DNA from: Spinacia oleracea | Taxonomy: Eukaryota > Streptophyta > Magnoliopsida > Caryophyllales > Amaranthaceae | DNA: 64,000 nucleotides | NCBI RefSeq assembly: GCF_020520425.1 | Contig: NC_079490.1 | Location: forward strand, 2,666,001 to 2,730,000 | Direction: 5' to 3' | In this document: positions 1 to 11,409 of the stretch, piece by piece | Position numbering within the stretch: the stretch's first letter is position 1 | How the letters are laid out: every line of letters starts with the position of its first letter | Made by a program: the position numbers and the translations under genes | The notes under the pieces: generated by a model | What the model saw: the letters and a program-made list of their open reading frames with translations, nothing else | Database searches by the model: none | What the model was told of the DNA's origin: nothing

Positions 1-1303
1 GCTGACATACACTGAATTTTATCGAACAGGATTAAAAAAAAAACTGATTCTTGAAAGAAGAGTTATGTGGGTTTTCATTCTTTACTATAATTATAATCAT
101 GTGTAAGAACTTTGCATTTTCAGTGTGAATCCTTGATACTCATAGTAACACTTTACTTTCATTCTAGTTGGCAATTGGTCCTAACCTTTATTAATACTTG
201 ATAGAGAAAAAGACATGTATTTTGGACCATGTTCCGTTAGTGTTTAGAGTTTTAGACCTTTCATGTGAATAAGCTCAATTAGCACAAGAATATGGATAGT
301 GTAATGAACCAAGTGTAAGGGATATGGGATTCAAACTGCCTTTCTATTCATAGTATTAGATCGGCCACATCATAACCGTATTGGGAAGGTGGCAATATTC
401 TTAGAATCTTAGATAACTTAGCTCATTTGGGTTTGCTAGGAGAGCTTTGCTGCTGTTGCTAAAGGATAAAGGAAGATGTTATATGTTTTCATGCAGACTT
501 GAGACCGTTCCCTTTTCATAACAATATAGTTTAGGCTTAGCTTGGTTTTTATTGCTTGTTGAGGCTCTAGGATTTTCGGCTGTCGCAGGTAATGTTTAGT
601 GACACTTAGTAATACCTGTGAGTCCAAAATAGGAGCTTTAACATTACCCTCTACATATATTAACCTTTGTTTCAGAAAGGGTACATTCTAGAAAAACATA
701 AAGCATCAACTTCAATATCAACTTTACCTCAATGCTTCTTAAAAGGCTCTTGCTAATAGCAAGATAATTGAATAATGGGGCGGATTTGTGCGGCCTTAGC
801 CTTGCAACATTAGAGAGGTTGTTTTAACTGATCCTTGATCCAGAGTGCACTATTGTTTGTTAATGCAAAGAGTTCAATGACCTTTTTTGTGTAGCCTATT
901 ATAATCCTAGGCCAAATAATAGGTATTTCAGCTTCATTGTAAATGAGAGAAAAGGGAGGTGAAATGTGAAAATGTCAAGGATACTTTATTAGCCAAAAGG
1001 TTGTGTTTGGTTGAACATAGTTCCTGTTCCGACTTCCGAAGTCCAAAGGTAATTTTTTCTCCGAGTTTCAGCACTGGGGTTGAAGAACAGGAATTTTAGG
1101 TAAATTGTAGTGTCTCTGATGGACTAGCAAGACTCTCTGTTTCATTTTTCTCTTGTTTTTCTGTTGAAGTTTGGTATATGTACTGTCTTTTTACCTTCAT
1201 AATTTCTCTAACTGGTATATCTTTTTCTTCTGTTAACTCTACTTGCTTCATAAACATGAGAAAATAATGATATGAAGCTCGAGTAGTGGGGAAGGTGTTC
1301 AGT
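1..1303. other. No gene recognised
   Basis: This AT-rich stretch has only short open frames and no domain I recognise. It may be intron or upstream exons of the plus-strand gene whose 3' end lies at 2931-4027, but no exon can be supported from sequence alone. Confidence 0.4.
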
Positions 1304-1320
1304 ATAAGCTTGTTAGATAC

Positions 1321-2243
1321 AGATTTTTTTTTTACGCAACCACGAAGATTATACTATATTAATTAAAAGAAGGTTCGATTACAACATCGGGAATAAACCC
1401 AAAAACTTGCATCCCGAAGATTTCCAATACAACTCCAACCTCTTAAAATATCCAAAATATGTACAACAAAAAGCAAAAGAATCTGCAAGCCTCTAAAATT
1501 CCTTCCTTTTCGATTCATCCATGCTTGAGATTTGCCAACACCTTGCATATCTATTTTCCTTTATCCTCGACATTGCTCTTTTTTGACCTTTCCTCTGCAT
1601 TAACACTCTGGTTTTGGCTCACTATTGTGGATGTAACAGTTGCAGGAATTGTGCCAAACAGTATCTCTGTAGTCACCACCTCACCCGCTTGTGCTTCTGA
1701 TGGAATTGCATCAAGGTCAATCACATTACCACTGCCTGATCCAATCTGCAAGCTCCTCTTCTCTGCATCTTCCAGTTTCTGAATATCTCCCTGATAGGCT
1801 ATATTGGCAAAGGGAGGAGGATTAAGAAAGAACCTGTGACCAACTGCCATATCCAACGCGTAATGAGCAAGAGCAAGAGCATGAGCCACTTTATTATTAG
1901 CACGAGAAATGTGCTTAACAATAAGGGATTTGAACCTGCCCATTAGACCTGCCACATCACTCAATAAAGGCTTGAGCTCCTCATTGTATCTTCCATTAAC
2001 AGATCCTAACATAGTTAACAAGGCATCTGCATCAGTTTCGATTTCCAGATTTTGAATCTCATATTCCTGTGCCATAAGTAAGCCCTCTCTCATCGCATGT
2101 AACTCTGCTGCTAGGGGAGTAAGGGCATTGAACTTGCTTGAGAATCCCACGTACCAATTGCCAGTTGCTCCTCTGAAGACACCACCTCCTCCAGCATCGT
2201 TATGAGCTCTCCAACTGCCATCAGTGTTGAGCTTCAAATGATC
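1321..2243 (-). mobile_element. 5'-truncated LINE (L1-type) copy with 17-bp target duplication
   Basis: The insert is flanked by ATAAGCTTGTTAGATAC (1304-1320) and ATAAGCTTGTTACATAC (2244-2260), a 17-bp direct repeat with one mismatch. On the minus strand the body ends in a run of about ten A residues (a T run near 1323-1332 on the plus strand), as expected of a target-primed retroposon. The 5' end is cut inside an RNase H reading frame, the usual fate of plant LINEs. The copy lies upstream of, and opposite to, the exons at 2931-4027, so it may sit in an intron of that gene. The near-identical flanks argue for a moderately young insertion. Confidence 0.82.
1551..2243 (-). pseudogene. LINE ORF2 C-terminal RNase H-like domain, 5' truncated
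   Basis: An open frame of 228 codons starts at the truncation point without an ATG; its first in-frame codon read as a start is a TTG at 2237. It opens with L-K-L-N-T-D-G-S-W, the hallmark of the RVT_3/RNase H-like domain that ends many plant L1 ORF2 proteins. Catalytic-type acidic residues are visible at D6 (NTDGS), E45 (AAELHAM) and D69 (ETDADA), followed by N-N-K-V-A-H-A-L-A. The roughly 90 residues after the domain are Ser/Thr/Val-rich and unrecognised. The reverse transcriptase and endonuclease parts are missing, so it cannot move by itself. A domesticated RNase H gene is possible but the poly(A) and target duplication favour a dead LINE. Confidence 0.8.
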
Positions 2244-2930
2244 ATAAGCTTGTTACATACCGAAGTTTAGAAAGGAATGTACTGGTATGTGATGGCCTGA
2301 GTGATTTGTTCTGTAGTGAAGTGCTTTGAAAAACTATCTGCAAACTGCAGTTATTTCCAAGGTGCTCTATTTGCTATCGATGATTTTTTTGGACTAAAGA
2401 AGTTCTGAAGTTAATATGATTGGTATGAAGGTTGTTTCTCAGTCTTACCTAGAATTCGCCCCCTGTCCTTGTGGGTTAGGAAACATAGTTCAGTACTTAA
2501 TACACGTGTTAAACAACAAGTCATGATAATCTACGTAACTATTCTTTTCATTACTAATGTTTTTCATCCCTTACTCATACTTGATCAAATTAATTTCCCA
2601 AGTATTCTTAATGTTCATATGCTTTGGATGCTATTTGCTTTTCATTTCTTGCTGATACTATGTTCTAATTAAATGTCCAAGTTTCTACTCTGTATTAAAT
2701 TATAAGTTCTACTGTTGCATCGCGGGCAAGTATAGATAGCTGATACTGTTCTTGATACCAGATTTAATTATATAAACATATTGGATATATGATGAGGGAT
2801 GCTTGTCTGGTGGCACATATACCAGCCGATCCATAACTGGTTTGTCTGGTTTATGTTAATTGAAAGATTTAGTCTTTTTGCTACCCTGGAAACTTATCTT
2901 TTTAACTGTTCATTTTCGTTCAAATTTCAG

Positions 2931-4027
2931 GGGTCAAATAATGGATCTTACCTTTCATCTCATTCACAAGGGTCAGTTTACAAAGAACGTTTTACAAGTT
3001 CTTTACGCGCATTGCATAGCAACTTGAGAACGAAGTCTCCTCCTTTTCAGAATGGTAAGTAATTTTGGGAGTATCAATTATATTTATAGCCAAGTAGGTT
3101 GTTTCTTTTGGCCTTGGTCTAAATTTTCAGCGCATTATTTGACCTATTCATTACTGCGTATTCGATTCCTCGTGTTGATGTCATGTTGTATACAAACTCG
3201 CTCTAATCTTAGTTTCTGACTCTGATTCTTTATCCTACACAATCCCAACATGCATTTGATTGTTGTTTACCCGTTCATCTGAACAAAAGTCTGTATTTAT
3301 CCTTTTAAACAAACATTCTGATGTGATTGTTGTTTACCCTTTCATCTGAACAAAAGTCTCGTATTTATCCAACATTCTGATGTGACTTTGATTAGGTCAT
3401 GACTCATGAAAGCTGCTTATTTTCTGCTTAAATTTTTTTCCCCTTCACCATGTCATCATGATCAAGTTGTCACCAAACGCATCATAAAGCTGTTTGATAC
3501 TCTGTATTGCACAACTTTGACTGCCGATTTCCAGGTTGAAAGTGAAGTTAGTTAGAATTAGGTTAAACAAATCTTGTAGAAACACTGATGCAATTATGGA
3601 GACTTTAGGCAGAAACACACCCATGATTAAGAATTTTGTGCAGGATTACACCCATGATTAAGAATTTTGTGTAGGATTACACCCATGATTAAGGATTTTG
3701 TGCAGGATTACACATTTAGACCTAATTAATTAAGAATTCTGTGCAGGATGACAACCATGATTAAGAATTTTGTGCAGGATTACACCCATGATTAAGGATT
3801 TTGTGCAGGATTACACATTTAGACCTAATTAATTAAGAATTCTGTGCAGGATGACACCCATGATTAAGAATTTTGTGCAGGATTTTTAACCTCTTGTGAA
3901 ATCCTCCGAAAACTTGTTGTTTTCCTTTTCAATGTTAAGGGAATTGCTATAAGTTACAGTAATCTGACCTTCTGCATTTCAACCTGCAGGCTGGATTAAT
4001 ACTCTTGATGCTCGAGTTAGGTTGTGA
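2931..4027 (+). CDS. Last two coding exons of an unrecognised gene
   Basis: Exon A (2931-3054) follows a CAAATTTCAG acceptor and ends at AATG|GTAAGT. Exon B (3990-4027) follows AACCTGCAG and runs to TGA. Joining them restores a Gly codon split 1+2 and gives a continuous frame. Exon A encodes a Ser- and Asn-rich stretch (SNNGSYLSSHSQGS) then FTSSLRALHSNLRTKSPPFQNG; exon B adds W-I-N-T-L-D-A-R-V-R-L-stop. The splice sites, phase match and immediate stop make it a convincing 3' end, but I do not recognise the family. Upstream exons were not identified. The intron between them holds a minisatellite (3617-3884). The frame of exon A extends back open to 2799, but the strong acceptor at 2930 argues against using it. 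Confidence 0.55.
3617..3884. repeat. Minisatellite with about 31-bp unit and 103-bp higher-order pattern
   Basis: Eight units end in TTNTGTGCAGGAT. Six are about 31 bp and start ACACCCATGATTAAG or a close variant. Two are 41 bp and start ACACATTTAGACC. The order 31-31-41 recurs, giving a 103-bp higher-order repeat. It lies in the intron between the two exons of the gene at 2931-4027. Each unit carries TTTTGTGCAG, which resembles a 3' splice site. Confidence 0.85.
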
Positions 4028-4302
4028 TTTTTCGTTCATTTGAGGAATGTTTAAGGTAACAAACAAACTGAATTGCTGGTTTACATTGCATTCTTGATGT
4101 TTGTTCATGATTCTAATGTTCATTCTCTTAATTGATTAATGCTATGGAATCGCTCATGGAAAAAGTCCGGACTCTTTATGTTTACCATCCATTATTGAAT
4201 TAGGAATTTCCGGACATCCTAAAATAATACTATTACTACGTATACGTGATTATTATTTCCGGAGTGAGCATTGCATTTCAGACATTACCAACCTCAGGGA
4301 AG

Positions 4303-5075
4303 AAGATGTGAGTCTTATTAGGCTATCTATCACACATTCACACTTATTTTGGAATCTTTCTCTTTATTTTCTTGATTTGACTGATTTTATTGTGTTCTAC
4401 CACATTTTAGGTGTGTCCTAAAACCCTAATTTATTGTTAAACAACTTTGCTAATTAGACATTTGCAAATAAAAATGTCAACTGGGTCGTGGTGTTGCGGT
4501 GTGTTTGATGGATTCTCCTTATCACTGAAATTTGACTGATTATTTTGTGTGTTTACACATTTAAACATTTAATACTTATGTAATTGTTTCGTCGATCGTT
4601 ATTAACACGGAATTCGATGTTCTATTATGTAGGTACATAGAACTTTGTATTATTTTAACACAATAATTAGACATAATTATGCTTTAACAATGATGAATTT
4701 TTTTTAATAGGTAAGAAGAAAACTCTACTGAATCAACATCCGGTTACGCACTTGAGCTACGTTCAAGCATTTTAGAGCTGATGGAGCTCGTCCCTGTGAC
4801 TCGGAGTTCCCCACCAACTTATGTTGATTATTTAATATGAGTAATGATGATGGCAGTAATGGCTTAATTAGTTTGGATTATACTAAAAGTAGTTCATATG
4901 CATACGTTAATGGTGTACCGTATAGTCGTATACTTACCCACCTCTGTTTGTACTTCTCATTACATCACTTGTAATAAGTCGCATGACCAAAATTAAATTG
5001 TAGAATAATTATATACTGCATAGTTGTTAATAATGATATCGGTGTTTTGAATTATAAATTGTAGTTCATTTTAAT
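4303..5075 (+). repeat. Intergenic duplicated block, copy 1
   Basis: Two parts (about 4303-4635 and 4820-5075) match 12163-12497 and 12826-13080 in order and orientation. Anchors include CACTTATTTTGGAATCTTTC, GTCAACTGGGTCGTGG and TTAGTTTGGATTATACTAAA. Between the parts, 4636-4819 is unique to this copy. No coding potential is seen. The match has many substitutions and indels, so the duplication is old. Confidence 0.75.
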
Positions 5076-5902
5076 CCTCAAATTCTCATTCCCACATACT
5101 AAACGTTCCTTTTCATTAAAGGTTGATAAGAGGAGAAAATGAGAGTTATAAAAGTATTTTTTCACACTCCTATGTATAAAAGTATTCCTATCTTTCGTAC
5201 CAAACGCCACTGTCTAAGCTAACTAGCTCGGTGAGATGGTGCCCATAAAAACCCGAAAACAGATCTAACCAGTGTGTAATTTAGTTAATGAACCACTTGA
5301 ACTAACCTAGCTAATTTAACTAGTTACCATATCTCTTTTTCTGATATAGACTTTATTTGCATAAATAAAAATAGTTTACACACTATTACAACTACAAATT
5401 AGATAAAAATAAAACCTACAAGGATCATTAAAGACTCTTACAAAACTTACCTAAAAAAAACTAAGATTAAACTACTACAGACCGAAAGGGTAGCATTCTC
5501 TTCTTTCCTGAATGTCGAACTTTGTTTACAAAGCCAGAAAGTGGTTCGCGCCAAAGCCATTGATGAAAGTTGGAAAAACAGAAAAAACGAGGAAAAAGAG
5601 TAGTAACGGCACGAGCTGGTTGCAAAGGCAGAACCCATTTTCCTTGCTTTGTTTTGGTAATCAATTAGTAAATAGATGAAGAAATAATGCACAAAACTAA
5701 AACTACACAAGCAAAAAGCTCAATTTCAGATATGCACCAAATGGGCAAATAAGATGCAAACTGTGACCTTATCAGTTAATGATATAACATTAAGATACAA
5801 CAAATAGTTACACAATGGAGTAACACGAAAAGCTCCGAACTTTGAAGAGGAGGCTAACCAGCAGTTTCAGTTCTATATAGCTCATCTAACCAACCACCTT
5901 GT
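5076..5902. other. Downstream flank and probable 3' UTR of SNF12
   Basis: The minus-strand stop of the SNF12 homologue is at 5903-5905, so its 3' UTR must lie below that. The stretch is AT-rich with open minus-strand frames (about 5447-5710) that show no recognisable domain. A poly(A) site cannot be placed with confidence. Confidence 0.4.
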
Positions 5903-8264
5903 TTATGTGCTTCCAGGACCATCAGGTGCATTGGCTGGTTTGCGAGTTAAGTAGCGAATAACGGCATCCTCAACCCTGTTATAGGAAAATCACAGTAAAA
6001 TATGTTCAATGAATATAGCATCAATACCACAAACATTAGCCAGTTGATTAAATTGGTAAAAAAAAGTAGGCAATTTGGTAAAAACGCTTGCTGCAGCGAC
6101 AATTTGGTAAAAAAATATTGAGCTTCGGGTACGTCTAGGCCAATTATTTCTATAATTTTCCGATTTGATTAACATATGCACTTTACAAGATTTTATTTTC
6201 GATTTGGGTAAATAATATGTAGTGACTAAAGTAGTTAATTAGATAAAAACACGGAAAATCTATATAAAAGGCATGTAAAATGTAAATGCATGTATTGAAT
6301 GTTGATCAAACTGAAAAATTATAGAAAATATGGCCTAAATATCGCTAGGAATCCATTTTATTTACCAAATTTCGTCAAAGCTCATTTTATTTACCTAAAT
6401 GTCGCCAGATTTTTTTTTTTTTTTTTTTTTTTACCAACTTGTTGCTGAAGCTCAATTTCTTTTACCAAATTGTCGCCGCAACAAGTTTTTTTTACAAATT
6501 GTCGCCGCAACAAGTTTTTTTTACCAAATTGTCGCCGCAACAAGTTTTATTTACCAAATTGTCGTTGATGGTTACCCTTCTTTTTACCAATTTGGTTAAT
6601 TGGCCAACAACAAACATTCCAATGTTCACATTATATTGCAATACAACTACATACCATGGTTGGTTGAAAAAATCTGATCTACGTTCTCGTTCTGCATTAC
6701 GACTAGCTTCTCCAGAAACAACCTTGAGATCTCTGCTTTGCGATTCTATCAACGCATTAATGAATTCCACGGGTGACTGACTAAACCCTAGAAAGAACGC
6801 TCTCCTTCTACGGTGCTCATGAATCTTCCTTATAGCAGCACAAATTCCCTCATCACAAGCCTCAATCTCCTTAGTTTTCTCGGTGTTTGCCAGCAACATG
6901 GATAGCTCTCTCTGTATCGGGAAAGGTATATCCACCAATACATCATAACAAGCATTTCCAGAAGGGGAAATTCCCGAAAGCTTGATTGGATGTTCCACCT
7001 GTATCGGTGGTGGTGGGGTCAAATGCTGTGATATCTTCTGAGAAACCATGGTGAATTTCATCTTTTCTTCTCCAAATACCTTTTGAAGTTGCGGGTCACA
7101 ATTAAACAAGGATGGGTCATTTGGGTTCTGCAACTTTCTTGCTTTAACATAGTGCCAGATTGCTGCTATAATTCTCGGGCGAGTTTCAGCTTCTATACCC
7201 AGAAGTTCAGTCAAAGGTGGTGAAAGTTTGAATTTCTCAGGTAAATAGTTCATGTCAAACCGAATATTCACTGTAAATTCTTTATCCCCTTTCCTTTTCA
7301 CCTCAAAACCCTCTGTCGGTGCAGATGACCGGGAATTTTCCCATACTATTAAATGGTTTTCAGGGTACAACCTCTGATCTAATGCAATGGTAACCCTTTT
7401 GAAAAAATTAGAGAACTTTGGGTACATCGGGTTTGGTTTCATGGTAGCAAGCTGTTCGGGATCAATCCCGTCCTCCAATATCCTCCCTATTACCTTTAAA
7501 GTCCAAGTAGGTGGGTCCTTCTTCGGCATAGACTGACTCTGATTTTGATTTGCAAAAGTGTTAAACACGTAAATCCGAAGAGTTTTCTGAACAGAAGGCG
7601 GGTTTTTCAAAGCCTCTTGAATATCAACCTTCTTCCTCATCAACGCAGCATCAACACGGGATTCAAACTCGAGAAGTTGAGTATACAAAGCAGATTCAGG
7701 CAATATAGGAGCAATTCTCTCACTCAAATGCTTTTCTTGCGGTTTCTGCTTCTTCCTCCTAGCAGCGGAAGCCGGTGTAAGCTCCATCATGTTCTTCATA
7801 GGTGGGGACATCATGTTAATACCACCACCACCCGTGGGTCCCGGGGGCCGAACGGGGGGTTTCTGTGGGACCCTCTTAACACCACTCAAATTCCCAGCAC
7901 CTGACATTGAAGGTGATGAACCACCACCACCACCACCCAAATTACCCATCATCCCCATAGCTTGTGACTGATTCATGGACATACCCTGAGCTTGTAAAAG
8001 ATGAGCATGTGCAGCAGCAGCAGCTTTCGACTGCGCTTGAGCTAGGGCATGGGCTTGGGCTTGGGCTAATTGGAACTGATTCTGAAACCCAAACCCTAAT
8101 TGATGAGGTTGATTTTGGGGTTGGGGTTGAGGTTGGGAAGATGATGATGACGATGGGTTGTAATTAGGGGGCAAATTAGGGTTTACCATCCCAGTATTTC
8201 CAAATGGGGATGACATTGGTCTCCCAATGTTCTTGGGTTGATTATTGTTCGGATTTGCAGACAT
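5903..8264 (-). CDS. SNF12: SWI/SNF chromatin-remodelling subunit, SNF12/BAF60 homologue
   Basis: This encodes the BAF60-type accessory subunit of plant SWI/SNF (BAF) ATP-dependent chromatin remodellers, a nuclear protein (Arabidopsis CHC1/SNF12 homologue). Exon 1 is 8264-6655 and exon 2 is 5975-5903. The donor CCATG|GTATGT and acceptor ATAACAG|GGTTG restore a split Trp ([11 protein letters not shown]), giving 560 residues. The family is usually about 530. Residues 1-160 are Gln/Ala/Gly/Pro-rich low complexity. A basic RRKKQK patch follows, then a conserved N-terminal region. The SWIB/MDM2 fold is at roughly 343-418 ([12 protein letters not shown] to the HLTPPPP segment). The C terminus is helical and ends [26 protein letters not shown] at 8264 is used; the upstream in-frame TTG at 8270 is not a plausible start. 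Reading exon 1 on into the intron gives a false tail of [13 protein letters not shown] repeats. Confidence 0.93.
6038..6609. mobile_element. 572-bp MULE-like TIR element in the SNF12 intron
   Basis: A perfect 9-bp duplication ACAAACATT (6029-6037 and 6610-6618) brackets a segment with imperfect terminal inverted repeats: AGCCAGTTGATTAAATTGGT on the left, and TGTTGGCCAATTAACCAAAT as the right end read in reverse. The 9-bp duplication is typical of Mutator-like elements. The right arm carries about four tandem 30-bp units (ACCAAATTGTCGCCGCAACA plus a T run, about 6464-6575); the left arm has one diverged inverted unit. No transposase is encoded. The whole element sits in the only coding-region intron (5976-6654) of SNF12 and makes up most of it. 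Confidence 0.72.
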
Positions 8265-8488
8265 CCCCAATTAATTCACTACCAGAATTAGGGTTTTTTT
8301 CAATTAGGGTTTTCAATCACTATGTTCGATTCGATCAACGATGAAACATATCAAAAAAAGTACAGTACGAATTTCACAACACCAAATCAAACTCACCCCA
8401 GAATATATTGAACAACTCAGAAAATTGCATCTTTGAATCAATTAAATTCAAATAAAATTGACAGAAATATCGATTTGTAGATAATTAC

Positions 8489-8554
8489 CGGGAATAGCAG
8501 CGGCAGCAGCGGCGGAGGAGAGGTGGTTGGAGGAGGCGGCGCCGACTATATATA
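8489..8554 (-). promoter_or_regulatory. Probable SNF12 core promoter and 5' UTR splice donor
   Basis: A TATATATA box lies at 8547-8554, about 285 bp upstream of the SNF12 ATG. The GC-rich leader that follows ends TATTCCCG|GTAATT near 8489, a good plant donor. A 5' UTR intron ending near 8280 (CTGGTAG) would bring the leader next to the ATG. Telo-box-like AAACCCTAA occurs further upstream near 8590-8598 and again near 8285. Transcription start and splicing are inferred. Confidence 0.45.
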
Positions 8555-8807
8555 GAACTACCAACTAAAAGATCGCTGCTTTTGTTGTTAGGGTTTTAGG
8601 AGGAGGATGATGCGGGAGGAGGAAGAAGGAGATGCAGACTGAAGAACACAGGTTTCGCGTCTGAGGAGAGAGAAAGTTACTCTATTGCGGAGTACTCATT
8701 AATCCTTATCTTTTAGTTGTAACGTTTTAATTTTTTTCACACTCTTTAGTGTATAACTTTGACCGTTAATGTCTCTAATTGTCGATATAATTTTGAGATT
8801 GTGTGTA

Positions 8808-9060
8808 TTTTTTTTTATTTTTTTTTTTGACAAGAAGTTCATCAACGAAAAGATTACAACCTAGTCTATGAAATTAAACAAAGAAAATTACAAAACATTC
8901 GTATACTAAAACAAACAAGAGCTTTGGCTGTACCACAAGGCTGGCAAAGGATACACCACACCCCGCTTGAACTTGCAAGGTTAACCACGCGAACCCTTAC
9001 CTGCACGTTGTCAACATCCTGACCATGCCACCACCAGACAAACATTGAGAGAGAGCGAGA
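8808..9060 (-). mobile_element. Possible LINE 3' end (minus strand)
   Basis: A long T run (about 8810-8828) is followed by GACAAGAAGTTCATCAACG and AAAAGATTACAAC, an arrangement similar to the 3' end of the LINE at 1321. No target duplication or reading frame could be assigned, so this is only a suggestion. The remainder of 8660-9270 shows nothing else. Confidence 0.3.
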
Positions 9061-9276
9061 AAGGTGATTATAAAAACTTAACTCGTTAGTAAGGATTAAG
9101 GATACAATGTATATTTTACGAGGGAGATCAAGGAGTCAAATAACTCGGGGGAAGAAAGTTTAGATCCAGCGAACAAATTTATGGATTATTTTTGTGTGGA
9201 CCGACTTGTGCATAATAATATTAGTGTGGATTCAAACCAATTATTTTCTTTAACACCCTTTTTAACCAATTGGTAG

Positions 9277-9582
9277 AAGGTACACCCGGTTGCACGTAGT
9301 TCTATGTGCAACCAATTCATTTTATACTTTTAACCCCTCAAAAGCATATTTTTATAGTTTAAAAGCACATATTTACAAATTAAAAGCACTTTTTACAGTT
9401 TTAAAGCACATTGTTACAGATGAAAAGCAAAGTTTTGCAAGTAAAAGAAAATGAAAAATATATAAGTATGTGCTTTTAAATCGCTAATGTGCTTTTTAAG
9501 TATGTAAATGTGCTTTTAAGCCGTAAAAATATGTGTTTTTAACCCGGTTGCATGTAGAACTACATACAACCGGGTGTACCTT
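9277..9582. mobile_element. 306-bp TIR element with self-complementary ends
   Basis: The left end AAGGTACACCCGGTTG is repeated inverted at the right end (CAACCGGGTGTACCTT). Each TIR is about 37 bp and is itself nearly palindromic (GGTTGCACGTAG...CTATGTGCAACC), so each end can fold as a hairpin alone. The interior is a loose array of AAAAGCACATTT-like words that inverts halfway. No target duplication could be fixed. Superfamily unassigned. Confidence 0.7.
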
Positions 9583-9962
9583 ATAATTTGTGCTTTTTAA
9601 CTACATAAGGATTTTTATCGATCATATAGTGACTATGATATATTAAACACCAAATTTCTTATATATAGTAACAATATTTTGAAACATAGTAAACATACAT
9701 TTTTAAAAGTGTATTTTGACTTAAAGTCACATTATTCAAACACAACCAACGACACCAATTTGATATATATTTTCATAATAATACTAATAAATAAATATAC
9801 CAAAATAAATAAATAAACAAGTTGTTGACCTTCTTTTCATAACCCACAGTAAATTTAGTGTGGACCAGGTCTATTAAAAATTGGTGCAAATTCAGAACAA
9901 ACTCTTAAATCTAGTAATTATATTCAGTCAAATCCCTCCAAATACTTGAAGGTAGTACAATA

Positions 9963-11060
9963 CTCCCTCCGTCCCTTAGAGTTTAGACACCTGAATTGAC
10001 TTATTAATTTAATGGGTGTTAGTTGATAGTGGGGTATTTTTTTAATATAGTTAGTGGAAATTGTGTAAGGGGTGGGGAGTGGTGAGTGGGGGTGTGGATT
10101 TTTAAATGATTTTTTGTAAGGAGTAGGGATGTAGGTGCGTTAGACCACTCTCACCAATGGGGAAAAAAAAAAATCTCACCACTATCTCTCTACCACTTTC
10201 TTACTCCTCTACTTCACTTTCCTCATAAACAAATTTTTCTACAACAAATTTATCCCACCAATGAACTAAAAAAAGCTCCTCACCACTTTTACTTTTACTT
10301 TTACTATTCATCAAACCCCACCACACTTTTTATCTCCCACATACTCTATCTATTTTGTATTTATTCAATTATATTAATAAATTCAATGAATTCTAACAAT
10401 TAATTAAGATTAATACCGGAAATAGGATTATAGAAAATATATATTTTTGAAAATTTTCAGTAATTTTTCGAATTTAACACAAATTATAGTAATACTTTGT
10501 AAGAAAATGATTTTTGAAAGTGTGTCGAAATATAGCAAAATGGGTCTCTATTTATAGATCTTAAAATTTTATAACGGTTGGTGTAATTTTTATTTTTTTT
10601 ACTAAATTTTTTTTAACTAAAATTAGTTGTTAAGTAATAGAACAATTATAATTTGAAAGAAAATTTTTGATTTGTTGATGTAGTCAATCAGCAATGAGCA
10701 AAATTCCTTGTTTTTTTGGATTATGTGCATTAAACGGTACTTTTACCCACAATCTGACATTTTCATTTGCATTTTCAGTGGCGTGGGTCCCATTAATGTC
10801 GGTGAGGAAAAATGAACAAAAGCATGCCCCGCGAGATTTTTAGTTTTTGCTCGTGAAGATGTTTTCTTTTACTCGTTGATGTAGTGCGTGAACCATATTT
10901 TCCTCACCATATTTTGCTCGTGAGGAACTTTTTTCCTCACTAGTGAAAGTGCTCTTAGTAGGTAAGTGTGAGAAATAATATAATATTGATAAAGATTTCC
11001 ATTTATAGAACCGGTGCAAGTATTAAGGGACGACCCGAAGAGGAAAGCGGTACGAAGGGG
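9963..11060. mobile_element. Stowaway-type MITE interrupted by a Harbinger-like insert
   Basis: The left end CTCCCTCCGTCCCTTAGAG follows a TA at 9961-9962. The body matches the 328-bp Stowaway family (compare 11410-11737) up to about 10139. It resumes after 10957 with AATAATATAATATTGATAAA and TATTAAGGGACGACCCGAAG. The right terminal repeat is degraded, so the end near 11060 is approximate. Confidence 0.7.
10143..10954. mobile_element. 812-bp PIF/Harbinger-like (Tourist-type) element
   Basis: It is bracketed by TTA (10140-10142 and 10955-10957), the target duplication of PIF/Harbinger elements. It has imperfect TIRs: GACCACTCTCACCAATGGGG on the left and, read in reverse, GAGCACTTTCACTAGTGAGG on the right. 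It splits the Stowaway MITE at 9963-11060 exactly where other copies read GTAGGTGGGTTAATA, so the empty site is known from sequence. No transposase frame is visible. Confidence 0.78.
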
Positions 11061-11409
11061 TGTATAATTTAGCTATTTTCTAAAGTCAAAATTCTTTTCC
11101 TACAATAGTTGCCTAACAAGTATAGATCTTTGTTTCCTCAATCGGCTTTTATGAGATCCTCTATCGTTGGTAGTGATCTTTCTTCACTTATCATCGCAAT
11201 TTTTCCCCCGATTCTCTGATGTTACCCAACGCTAAGTATTTTACCTTTAGAAGAGGGATGGATGAGATATGAACTCGTGACTTTTGTGTAATGTTGTCTC
11301 TAATATCATGTCAGATGATCAACTAAAGCAAAAGCTTAATACTCATTGACCGTTAATAACTTAATACTCAACCAAGTTAAAAATGGCACGATATGTAAAC
11401 TAACAAGTA

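Noticed and set aside
3617..3884. CRISPR-like repeat array
   Set aside because: Units abut with no unique spacers and the genome is a plant; a minisatellite.
6492..6654. C-terminal extension of the SNF12 frame ([13 protein letters not shown] repeats)
   Set aside because: It is read-through into the intron and the MULE-like element. A clean donor at 6654 and acceptor at 5976 give the conserved ending instead.
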